A program made the position numbers and the translations under genes. A model generated the notes under the pieces. It had not been told where the DNA came from, did not search any database, and was given only the letters and a program-made list of their open reading frames with translations. Below, in pieces: positions 7,672-13,300 of a DNA stretch of 13,300 nucleotides (position 1 is its first letter; each line of letters begins with the position of its first letter). Location: assembly GCA_964620535.1 (NCBI GenBank), contig CAZUHN010000099.1, positions 1 through 13,300 on the forward strand, read 5' to 3'. Source of the DNA: CAZUHN01 sp964620535. GTDB lineage: Bacteria; UBA8248.

Positions 7672-8049
7672 TCACCTCTTATTTTTCCGGACCGACACAC
7701 GGACCAAGTCTCCGACGTTGATAATGCTGGGATGTTCGACGCGGTTCCGGTTGAGGCGAATAAGGGTGTCCAGGTTTGTGCTATGCCGTAGTGCAATTTT
7801 CGAAAGAGTGTCCTCGCGCCGGACGCAATAGTTCTGGCTCCCCACGGTGGGTTGAACCTTGTTGGGGGGGAGGGGCGGGAGTACTGCTGTCAGAGGGCCC
7901 GGACTTGGATTCGACAGACATCTCCCTCGGGGCCGCCAGCCCCGGGAGTCCACAAATTTCGAGGTTTGTGCGCTGCGGAGTGAAGTTCGGGGTGCGTCCG
8001 GGAAAAGGCCCGTCGCCGGGCTAAGGATTATTTCCAGGGGTCCTTTCAT
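7672..8049 (-). CDS. LysM-domain protein, N-terminus uncertain
   Basis: The open frame encodes 125 residues, of which 73-120 form a LysM peptidoglycan-binding module: NYCVRREDTLSKIALRHS, then LDTLIRLN and the closing INVGDLVRVSV. The first 60 residues look poor (Arg/Ser/Pro-rich, no signal peptide) although a LysM protein should be exported. The start overlaps the end of the lipoprotein gene by 29 bases. A run of seven C (minus strand; G at 7864-7870) lies just before NKVQPTVG. Upstream of that run, the frame of the lipoprotein reads a more natural Ser/Thr/Pro linker (ending DSSTPAPPP) with higher G+C at third positions. The real protein may therefore start in that frame, or be a C-terminal extension of the lipoprotein behind its TAG. 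The LysM module itself is secure; its start is not. Confidence 0.6.
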   Translation of the reverse strand: MKGPLEIILSPATGLFPDAPRTSLRSAQTSKFVDSRGWRPRGRCLSNPSPGPLTAVLPPLPPNKVQPTVGSQNYCVRREDTLSKIALRHSTNLDTLIRLNRNRVEHPSIINVGDLVRVSVRKNKR

Positions 8050-8869
8050 CCAATAGTTCTTCCAATCGGGGGAAAGTCGCCAGAACGCGTTTCAGGCCGT
8101 GCCGCGCCAGGGTGTCGTTCGTTTGCCAGCTGAACCCTTCTTGAGCGTAGCGTTCAAAGAGCAAGAGGTTCTCGAACAATAATATTTGTTCTTCATTGAA
8201 TGCGGCCTGCCAGAGGATTTTCCCGTCCTTCGTGCTGATCAGATAGGCGGTGTAGGTCACCTGAGCGCCCTTGTCTCCCGCGTAGGCTTGGCCCGATCTG
8301 TCCCGGTATTTCGTGACAACACCGGTGACAACGGCATCGAGAGGGGAGATGTCCTCCTCGCCCGGAGAAGCCCGCGCGACGGTTCCCTTAAACTCTCGGA
8401 TTTTTTTCTCCGAAACCCGCCCTTCAAAATATTCCCCGGGGTAAAGGGTCTCGAGGTTCGATACATACGGCCCGATAGTTGAGATGAATTCCCTTATCTT
8501 CTTCTGAAGCCTTTCGGTATCCTCATCGATATTCCGGACGCCTGCCGCCCGCCCGCCCCGGAGGCGGAATTCCAATTGTGCGTCTTCTCCCTCCCTTAGC
8601 GGGGGGGGTTCCATCTCGTATCGCGTGGCGTTGGAAAGGCCCTCGTAGAAGAGGTCGGCGAGTTTGTTCCCCGCGGCGGGCGCGCCCGATTCGTTCTGGA
8701 AAGGGAGGATCCCGATTCGGCGCAGGTTGTAGGCGGAAAGACCAGGCGATGTTTTGGCCACCACCCCGGAGGGGGGGCGGAAGCTGGCCAAGGGCGATCT
8801 CACTTCGGCGCACCCCGAAGCCGCGGCCGAAAACATGAGGATGTATAAAAAAGGTCTGTATCGTCTCAT
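8021..8869 (-). CDS. LpoB/CsgG-like outer-membrane lipoprotein
   Basis: 282 residues from ATG 8869; GGGAGG seven bases upstream supports this start over the TTG one codon earlier. Lipoprotein signal: MRRYRPF, a short hydrophobic stretch, then lipobox AASG-Cys20. There is no Asp after the Cys, so outer-membrane sorting is likely if Lol rules apply. The mature part begins with RRIGILPFQNESG (about 50-62), typical of the TolB-N/LpoB/CsgG-like fold. Later it has DAVVTGVVTKYRDRSG and a segment KDGKILWQAAFNEEQILLFENLLLF. That pattern (GKxLWxAxFxExQ...LxENL) is familiar to me from lipoproteins annotated as LpoB- or CsgG-like in deltaproteobacterial genomes. Proteins of this fold regulate peptidoglycan synthases or form secretion components; the role here is unproven. 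The following LysM ORF supports a cell-wall context. A candidate promoter is at 8936-8964. Confidence 0.82.
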   Translation of the reverse strand: MRRYRPFLYILMFSAAASGCAEVRSPLASFRPPSGVVAKTSPGLSAYNLRRIGILPFQNESGAPAAGNKLADLFYEGLSNATRYEMEPPPLREGEDAQLEFRLRGGRAAGVRNIDEDTERLQKKIREFISTIGPYVSNLETLYPGEYFEGRVSEKKIREFKGTVARASPGEEDISPLDAVVTGVVTKYRDRSGQAYAGDKGAQVTYTAYLISTKDGKILWQAAFNEEQILLFENLLLFERYAQEGFSWQTNDTLARHGLKRVLATFPRLEELLDERTPGNNP

Positions 8870-8926
8870 CAATGCGCCTCCCGGCCCGGACGCCCTACGG
8901 GGAACCGATCGTCAAGGGCACCTTTT

Positions 8927-8940
8927 ATTATTCGAATAAT
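8927..8940. promoter_or_regulatory. perfect 14-bp palindrome ATTATTCGAATAAT; possible operator
   Basis: Perfect dyad with no spacer, AT-rich within GC-rich DNA. It is 58 bases upstream of the lipoprotein start and overlaps the candidate -10 of that gene's promoter. It also lies between two divergent genes (lipoprotein and ABC ATPase). A repressor site is a reasonable guess; the regulator is unknown. Confidence 0.35.
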
Positions 8941-8964
8941 GACACCATTCAGGGTATAAGACAA
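8936..8964 (-). promoter_or_regulatory. candidate sigma70-type promoter of the lipoprotein gene
   Basis: On the minus strand TTGTCT (-35, 8959-8964) and CATTAT (-10, 8936-8941) are separated by exactly 17 bases, each matching four of six consensus positions. The expected transcript start is near 8929, giving a leader of about 60 bases with a good ribosome binding site. Confidence 0.35.
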
Positions 8965-9000
8965 CCAAATTCAGTGAGCCGTTGAGCGGGTTTTCGGGAC

Positions 9001-9030
9001 TAGACAGACCAAAACGCACCTTCCTATAAT
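9001..9030 (+). promoter_or_regulatory. sigma70-type promoter of the ABC ATPase gene
   Basis: TAGACA (9001-9006, five of six matches to TTGACA), an 18-base spacer, and a perfect TATAAT (9025-9030). The transcript would start near 9037, about 55 bases before the ATG at 9091. This is the best promoter match I found in the window. Confidence 0.6.
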
Positions 9031-9090
9031 CCAGACTCACTACCGAAGTGTCTCCATTTCTTTCGGGACCGCTTGCGGAGAGATATCTTT

Positions 9091-10095
9091 ATGGCAATCG
9101 GAGGCAACGGGACCTCGAGGACCATCCTCGAGCTCAAGGACTTGTACACCCATTTCTACACCCCCGAAGGAACCGTGCGGGCGGTCGACGGCGTCAGCTA
9201 CGACCTCAAGGAGGGCGAAACGCTCGGGGTGGTGGGCGAGTCGGGCTGCGGGAAAACCGTCACCGCCCTCTCCATCCTGAACCTCATCCCCTCGCCGCCG
9301 GGAAAGATCTTCGGCGGGGGAATTTTCTTCCAGGGCAAGGACCTCACCAAAATGCCCCCCAAAGAACTGCGAAAAGTGCGGGGGAACCTGATCTCGATGA
9401 TATTCCAGGAGCCCATGACCAGCCTCAACCCCGTCTTCACCATCGGATTCCAGATCGCCGAGGCCGTCATGCTCCACCAGGGCAAGAAGAAAAGAGACGC
9501 CATGGACAAGGCCGTCGAAATGCTCAAGCTCGTGCAAATCCCCCTGCCCGAGCAGCGCGTCAAGGAATACCCCCACCAGCTCTCGGGTGGCATGCGCCAG
9601 CGCGCCATGATCGCCATGGCCCTTTCCTGCAACCCCAGTATCCTCCTGGCCGACGAGCCGACGACCGCCCTCGACGTGACCATTCAGGCCCAAATCCTCG
9701 ACCTCATGATGAAGCTGAAAGAGGAACTGGGCACCGCCATCATCCTCATCACCCACGACCTTGGCCTCATCGCCGAGACCTGCAAGCGCGTCGTGGTCAT
9801 GTACGCCGGCAAGGTGGTCGAGCAGGCCTCGGTGGAGGAGATCTTCAACGAGCCCCTCCATCCCTACACCATCGGCCTCCTCAACTCGATCCCCAAGCTC
9901 CGCACCACCCACGCCCACGGCAAGGGCGTGCGCCTCCAGGAGATCAAGGGAATCGTCCCGAGCCTGAACCGCCTCCCGACCGGGTGCAGCTTCAACCCCC
10001 GGTGCGAAAAAGTGTTCGGCATGTGCTCCGAGCACGAGCCCGAACTGCGCGAGGTCAAGTCCGGCCACTTCGTCCGCTGCTTCCTGAACGAATAA
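9091..10095 (+). CDS. dipeptide/oligopeptide ABC transporter ATP-binding protein (DppD/OppD type)
   Basis: 334 residues. This is an ATPase subunit that powers uptake of peptides (or, in some relatives, nickel or sugars) through an inner-membrane ABC importer. Seen in order: Walker A GESGCGKT (49-56), Q-loop Gln106 in FQEPMTSLNP, signature LSGGMRQR (164-171), Walker B ILLADEP (184-190) followed by TTALDVTIQAQ, and H-loop His222. The family's C-terminal region follows, with HPYTIGLL (257-264) and LPTGCSFNPRC. Four Cys (299, 305, 312, 330) make the C-terminal pattern of DppD/OppD/DppF-type ATPases. ATG 9091 is preferred over TTG 9073 because GGAGAG lies about 8 bases before it. These importers normally come as two permeases, two ATPases and a binding protein; none of the partners lies downstream (the next gene is the SIR2-like remnant) or upstream. 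The gene is intact and has its own promoter, so it may serve a transporter encoded elsewhere. Confidence 0.93.
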   Translation: MAIGGNGTSRTILELKDLYTHFYTPEGTVRAVDGVSYDLKEGETLGVVGESGCGKTVTALSILNLIPSPPGKIFGGGIFFQGKDLTKMPPKELRKVRGNLISMIFQEPMTSLNPVFTIGFQIAEAVMLHQGKKKRDAMDKAVEMLKLVQIPLPEQRVKEYPHQLSGGMRQRAMIAMALSCNPSILLADEPTTALDVTIQAQILDLMMKLKEELGTAIILITHDLGLIAETCKRVVVMYAGKVVEQASVEEIFNEPLHPYTIGLLNSIPKLRTTHAHGKGVRLQEIKGIVPSLNRLPTGCSFNPRCEKVFGMCSEHEPELREVKSGHFVRCFLNE

Positions 10096-10347
10096 GAGAA
10101 CCGGTTCCCGCCAGGCCCGAATCACCCCCACACGCCGAAAAAGCGCTCATGGAACGGGAAGAGGGGTAAGGGAGGGTACCTCGTGAGGCGCACCTGAATC
10201 GATCGAACCCGGATCATTTCATGAAAGAGAAAGGGCGGTTTCGGATTTAAGGCTTGAAATGCAAAATACAATGAGAATGGATTAGCAGGGAACCGAATGG
10301 CAACTCTCGGCTAATACAACACACATGAGAAGGGAGGGATACCCTTC

Positions 10348-11363
10348 ATGAGTTTCGTTTTCTTGCTCGGGGCAGGAGCTTCCGTGGACGCCGGAATGCC
10401 TGCGGTGAAGAGTCTGACAGATCTACCAAAAGGAAGGTTGTCGGACTCTGCAAAGGTACAAGCTCTCTATGAAAAATGTCTTCCGGCAGCACCCGATCCG
10501 TCCGATAGATATGACCCAAATAGCTATGGAGATTTGTTGAGGTGGCTCTGATATGCCCTCATGGCAAATGCCGAGCCCTTTGGGAGTCTGTTCCGCCCGC
10601 GCTTGTCCCAGGAAGATTGGAGTAACACCGTCCGGGCAATGGCTAGACTTAAATAGAACACGGGGGGGGGAATATTCGAGAATTACTTACAGAGAATTGT
10701 CCCTCTAATTCCGATGAAAGTTGCTTGGCTGAATTCAAGAGATTTATTAGTCATTGACTGCTTCTTCCGATCTTTGCCTTGAATTTTGATTGTTTCCTTG
10801 AGGGATCTTGCCAACACATCGGAATTCGCTTGACAATAGGTTTCGATCTCAACACTAATTTGTGGACCCCGTCTATATTCAGAAAGGTTTAATAAGGAAT
10901 TCTCCTTATTAAACTTCATGGGTCATTGCGCTGGGCCAGAAAAAGACTTGAGGGTCACGCAAGGAAGTACGAACTACGAGAAGGGGATTTTGACTCAGAC
11001 TCAGAAGGGTTGGTGAGTTTTGAATAGATTTTGGGATCCGAGAAAACATACGAGCTTTCTACGGCATATCCCTGTCTAACCTTGCTATGTGAATTTATGT
11101 TTGATCTTGCTGCCTCAAAAGTAAGTGTGGTTATAGGATGTGGATTTTGAGATGCACGTATTAATAAATTATTGTGTGACGCTCTTGATGACAACCGTGG
11201 ATTCAAGCTCTTAATTGTTGATCCAAATAGGCATGGACGGCATGAGAAATGCTATTGCGTTGAATATGACGAAAACAGGGTGAGCCATCTTCTAAAGAAG
11301 GCAAAAGAGTCTTTGGAACAAAAATTGATCCTGGATGAGTTGAAAGGCATGTCCGTCACATGA
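10348..11363 (+). pseudogene. decayed SIR2-like (sirtuin-fold NAD hydrolase-type) gene
   Basis: The gene starts with a sound ribosome site (GGGAGGG, nine bases before ATG 10348) and the nucleotide-binding motif FLLGAGASVDAGMP. Its own frame stops at TGA 10549, but homology goes on. The same frame continues with ANAEPFGSLFRPRLSQEDW to about 10650. A one-base loss near 10651-10653 then moves it to the next frame: ARL, then IEHGGGNIRELLTEN. In that frame I read FALNFDCFLEG (10773 on; catalytic-type Asn at 10782-10784), LLIKLHGSLRW (catalytic-type His at 10917-10919), YELSTAYPCLTLLCEFMFDL, VVIGCGF-stop-DARINKLL and FKLLIVDPNRHG, ending at TGA 11361. These are successive hallmarks of SIR2-like (SIR2_2 type) proteins. 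Internal stops are at 10549, 10755, 10890/10893 (double), 11025 and 11148. The intact product would have been about 338 residues. The family includes NAD-depleting antiphage proteins. The segment is visibly AT-richer than its neighbours, suggesting transfer. Small minus-strand ORFs across it are shadows. Confidence 0.82.
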
Positions 11364-11422
11364 AATTTACGCTCCCTCAAATGTATGAGTTTTAAGTTAA
11401 TTCAACAAAGCTCTAAACACTC

Positions 11423-11454
11423 AATAACCCTCGACCTCTCGGTCGGGGGTTATT
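11423..11454. terminator. strong hairpin between convergent units; probable bidirectional terminator
   Basis: AATAACCCTCGACC (11423-11436), loop TCTC, then GGTCGGGGGTTATT (11441-11454): a 14-pair stem with one G-T wobble. It lies between the plus-strand SIR2-like remnant and the minus-strand membrane-protein gene, where a shared terminator is expected. No clean T-run follows on either strand; the stem's own AATAA/TTATT ends supply the only AT-rich base. Strength is therefore uncertain. Confidence 0.55.
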
Positions 11455-11514
11455 GGTTCGTCTCGCTTGGTTTTTCCCCCCAAGCCCCTGCCGTCTCCCG
11501 TCCGACGCGGCGCT

Positions 11515-11748
11515 TTAGTTGCGGAAGAGATTGACGCCGCCGAGGAAGAAGAGGACGCCGACGACGGTTCCGTCGATGGCAAACCTCCGGTTGGTGCGGA
11601 CGACGCGCTCGATGGTCTGTTGGGCGCCTCTCAATTCGACCGGCACCCGGGAGGAAAACTTGGGCGGGGATTTCATGGCCTCCATGTCGAACACCCCTGC
11701 CAGGAGAAGACCGAGGATCACCAGGATCGCTCCGAAGAATTTCCGCAT
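11515..11748 (-). CDS. small two-helix membrane protein, unknown function
   Basis: 77 residues, not recognised. The N-terminal hydrophobic segment FFGAILVILGLLLAGVF (4-20) could be a membrane helix or uncleaved signal anchor. A charged middle (about 28-58, several Arg) is followed by a second hydrophobic stretch GTVVGVLFFLGGVNLF (about 60-75). A hairpin in the inner membrane with a basic connecting loop is likely. AAGGGA about 7 bases before ATG 11748 supports the start. It follows the rhodanese-ThiF gene by 78 bases on the same strand, with a possible terminator in between, so co-transcription is unclear. Confidence 0.65.
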   Translation of the reverse strand: MRKFFGAILVILGLLLAGVFDMEAMKSPPKFSSRVPVELRGAQQTIERVVRTNRRFAIDGTVVGVLFFLGGVNLFRN

Positions 11749-11764
11749 CGCGTGATCCCTTCAA

Positions 11765-11810
11765 GGAAAAACCTCCACCTACATCTGAAGCCGGGGGTTT
11801 TGGTTTTTCC
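11765..11810 (-). terminator. possible terminator after the rhodanese-ThiF gene
   Basis: Perfect 9-base inverted repeat GGAAAAACC (11765-11773) and GGTTTTTCC (11802-11810). On the minus strand a C-rich stretch (AAAACCCCC) can also pair partly with GGTGGAGGTTTTT, giving a GC-rich stem followed by five T. It lies directly after the TAG of the rhodanese-ThiF gene (11827). Loop length is large for the perfect repeat, so confidence is modest. Confidence 0.35.
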
Positions 11811-11826
11811 TCGGTTCATCTCCACC

Positions 11827-13026
11827 CTAGTGTCCGTTGGCCGCCGCCCCGGCGGGGGCTTCGCTCAGGCCGCAGAAGAATTCGTAGTCGATGAGCTCGG
11901 TGATGATGGGGCTGTCCCCGCAGACCGGGCAGCCGGGGTCGCGGTGCACCTTGAGGGTGCGGAACTGGCTCTTCTGGGCGTCGTACATGAGGAGCCTCCC
12001 GATGAGTGGATCGCCGAAGCCGACGAGGAGCTTCACCGCCTCGGTGGCCTGGATGCTCCCCATGGTCCCGCAGAGGGAACCGAGGACGCCGGCGTCCTGG
12101 CAGCTTGGCACCATCCCCGGCGGGGGCGGCTCGGGGTAGAGGCAGCGGTAGCAGGGCCCGCCCTTGTCCGGGTGGTAGACGGTGGCCTGGCCCTCGAACT
12201 TGAAGATCGAGGCGTCCACGATGGGCTTTCCGAGGAAGACGCAGGCGTCGTTCACCAGGTAGCGGGTCGGGAAATTGTCTGCCCCGTTCACGATGACGTC
12301 GTAGCCCTCGAGGATGCCGAGGGCGTTCTCCCGGGTGACCCGCTCCTCGTGGGTGATGATGTTGACGTCCGGGTTGAGAGCCGCGAGGGTGGCCCGCGCG
12401 CTCTCCACCTTGGAGGTTCCCACCCGCTCATTGGTGTGGAGGATCTGGCGCTGGAGGTTGCTCATGTCCACCACGTCCAGGTCCACGATCCCGATGGTGC
12501 CCACCCCGGCCGCCGTCAGGTAGAGCCCCGTCGGGCTGCCGAGCCCGCCCGCCCCGATAAGGAGCACCTTGGATTCGAGGAGCTTGGCCTGACCGCTCTC
12601 GCCGATCTGGCTGAGGAGGAAGTGGCGGCTGTAGCGGTTTAGCTGCTCGGTGGACATCTGCTTGTCTACCTGGACCGGGAGGCCGAGGTCCTTCCACTTC
12701 CCGTAGCCGCCCGCCATGGAGCGGACGTCCTGGTAGCCCATCTCCTTCAGGACTTGCCCCGCAAGAAGGGAGCGCACCCCGCCCGCGCAGTAGGTGACGA
12801 TGGGGGTCTCTCGGTCGGGGAGGACGTGCTCGATCTTGAGCTCCAGGAAGCCCCGGCTCACGTGCTCCGCCCCGAGGATGTAGCCCGCCCGGAACTCGTC
12901 CGGCTCGCGCACGTCGATGAGCGCGATTTCCTTTCCCTCTTTTTGCAGGGCGTGGACTTCGTCCGCCGTTATCTCGGGAACATCTCTTCGGGCGGCCTCG
13001 AGAAGGTCGCGTCCGCTCTTTGCCAT
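11827..13026 (-). CDS. rhodanese-ThiF/MoeB/HesA fusion: E1-like adenylyltransferase/sulfurtransferase
   Basis: 399 residues. An N-terminal rhodanese domain (about 17-120) has active-site Cys80 in TYCAGGVRS, which would carry a persulfide. An E1-like domain follows (about 128-375): nucleotide loop GAGGLGSP (158-165), VDLDVVDMSNLQRQ (181-194) with the Arg typical of E1 enzymes, and GADNFPTR. Zinc pairs are CYRC (Cys292/Cys295) and CPVC (Cys366/Cys369). SCQDAGVLG carries Cys309, aligned with the E1 active-site Cys of MOCS3-like proteins. The family adenylates the C-terminal Gly-Gly of a small ubiquitin-like sulfur carrier (MoaD, ThiS or similar) and can pass sulfur to it, for molybdopterin, thiamine, tRNA thiolation or cysteine synthesis. 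MOCS3-type proteins have rhodanese at the C-terminus; here it is at the N-terminus. No carrier-protein gene is visible nearby, so the pathway is undetermined. AAGGAGAAGG precedes ATG 13026. Confidence 0.92.
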   Translation of the reverse strand: MAKSGRDLLEAARRDVPEITADEVHALQKEGKEIALIDVREPDEFRAGYILGAEHVSRGFLELKIEHVLPDRETPIVTYCAGGVRSLLAGQVLKEMGYQDVRSMAGGYGKWKDLGLPVQVDKQMSTEQLNRYSRHFLLSQIGESGQAKLLESKVLLIGAGGLGSPTGLYLTAAGVGTIGIVDLDVVDMSNLQRQILHTNERVGTSKVESARATLAALNPDVNIITHEERVTRENALGILEGYDVIVNGADNFPTRYLVNDACVFLGKPIVDASIFKFEGQATVYHPDKGGPCYRCLYPEPPPPGMVPSCQDAGVLGSLCGTMGSIQATEAVKLLVGFGDPLIGRLLMYDAQKSQFRTLKVHRDPGCPVCGDSPIITELIDYEFFCGLSEAPAGAAANGH

Positions 13027-13223
13027 GATTCCTTCTCCTTATCGTTCGTTCCGGAAAATGAAAAAAATAATTCCGCCGGCTTGATGCGAAACACCCGGAC
13101 CGGCTTGGCGATGTTCTTCACCTCCTGCTCGCCGCCGTCTTGAAAGTTCTTGACCTCGTAGGGGTGCACCTCGGGCACATCTTTGTGCGCCTCGGCGATC
13201 AATTGCTGGAGATTCTTGGCCAT
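12969..13223 (-). pseudogene. chimeric fragment: rhodanese-protein leader joined to class III cyclase tail
   Basis: From ATG 13223 the frame gives 84 residues. Residues 1-24 (MAKNLQQLIAEAHKDVPEV...) align without gaps to residues 1-24 of the next gene, the rhodanese-ThiF protein, with 11 identities including MAK, DVPE and the final EV. Immediately after, GGEQEVKNIAKPVRVFRI is the well-known end of class III adenylate/guanylate cyclase domains (GEQxLKNIxxPVRVYRV). No cyclase catalytic core is present. After about residue 50 the frame runs on without a recognisable domain and overlaps the start of the rhodanese-ThiF gene by 58 bases, so a natural stop appears lost. It looks like the scar of a recombination or deletion between a rhodanese-type gene and a cyclase gene. 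GGAAG upstream could still allow translation. Confidence 0.55.
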
Positions 13224-13300
13224 ATTCGCTTCCATTCCCCCATTCGGTGTGAAAATGAAGGAGTAATGAATTTGTGCATATTCTAGACTTAAATGCTCAG

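Noticed and set aside
9040..10131. Long minus-strand (363 codons) and plus-strand (373 codons) open frames over the ABC ATPase
   Set aside because: They are shadows of GC-rich coding DNA; compositions are His/Gly/Pro/Arg-biased, while the ATPase frame has all family motifs.
10683..10919. Minus-strand 78-residue ORF that reads like a plausible small protein
   Set aside because: It is antisense to the SIR2-like remnant, whose plus-strand reading gives family motifs (LNFD, KLHGS) over the same bases; it also lacks a ribosome binding site.
10955..11206. Minus-strand 83-residue ORF
   Set aside because: Antisense to the C-terminal half of the SIR2-like remnant, Ser/Asn-rich, no start signal, no recognisable family.
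7021..11363. Stop-codon reassignment as an explanation for the interrupted genes
   Set aside because: All three stop codons occur inside the broken genes, while TAA, TAG and TGA each end intact genes here at the expected family lengths.
11423..11465. Hairpin followed by GGTTCG, which recalls a tRNA T-arm
   Set aside because: No acceptor, D-arm or anticodon arm can be formed around it; the long perfect stem between convergent units suits a terminator.
10643..13294. Identical 12-mer CTAGACTTAAAT at 10643-10654 and 13283-13294, considered as a mobile-element boundary
   Set aside because: No flanking homology, no transposase and no inverted ends; one short match over this distance can be chance.
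1..13300. CRISPR arrays, rRNA, tRNA and insertion sequences
   Set aside because: I saw no regularly spaced repeats, conserved RNA gene signatures or transposase motifs on either strand.

Overview
The window (13.3 kb) looks like a chromosomal segment of a GC-rich, Gram-negative, probably uncultured bacterium. Signs of a Gram-negative envelope are a lipoprotein with a clear lipobox, a secreted FecR-domain protein and a LysM protein. Codon third positions in intact genes are mostly G or C. I cannot name the phylum from sequence reading alone.

Layout. (a) 1-2725, minus strand: two tandem, colinear M20-family metallopeptidase genes; the left one runs off the window a few codons before its expected stop. 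(b) 2726-3146: a spacer with nested inverted repeats and at most one tiny ORF. (c) 3147-6578, minus: a 1143-residue exported FecR-domain protein of unknown function with an internal Glu/Pro-rich repeat and paired cysteines. (d) 6579-7020: its upstream region, holding four tandem 8-bp units and a perfect CRP/FNR-type palindrome. (e) 7021-7656, plus: an endonuclease III gene (nth) with every catalytic and Fe-S residue at the E. coli position but one in-frame TAA at codon 69. (f) 7672-8869, minus: a LysM-domain ORF overlapping the end of an LpoB/CsgG-like lipoprotein gene; the reading frame of the LysM N-terminus is doubtful. (g) 9091-10095, plus: an orphan dipeptide/oligopeptide ABC transporter ATPase with a good sigma70-type promoter. 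(h) 10348-11363, plus: an AT-rich, decayed SIR2-like gene, recognisable over its full length once five nonsense sites and one frameshift are ignored. (i) 11423-11454: a strong hairpin. (j) 11515-13223, minus: a small two-helix membrane protein, a rhodanese-ThiF/MoeB fusion protein, and upstream of it a chimeric fragment joining the same N-terminal leader to the tail of a class III cyclase.

Main message. No intact novel multi-gene system is visible. The most informative material is broken: a SIR2-like gene (a family that includes NAD-depleting antiphage proteins) that would be missed or split into spurious small ORFs, an nth gene interrupted once, a lipoprotein/LysM junction with a stop and a homopolymer frame conflict, and a cyclase/rhodanese chimera. 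These lesions sit at four separate loci, while the long genes between them are clean. Either this is an eroding accessory segment, or part of the pattern is assembly or consensus error; read-level data would decide.
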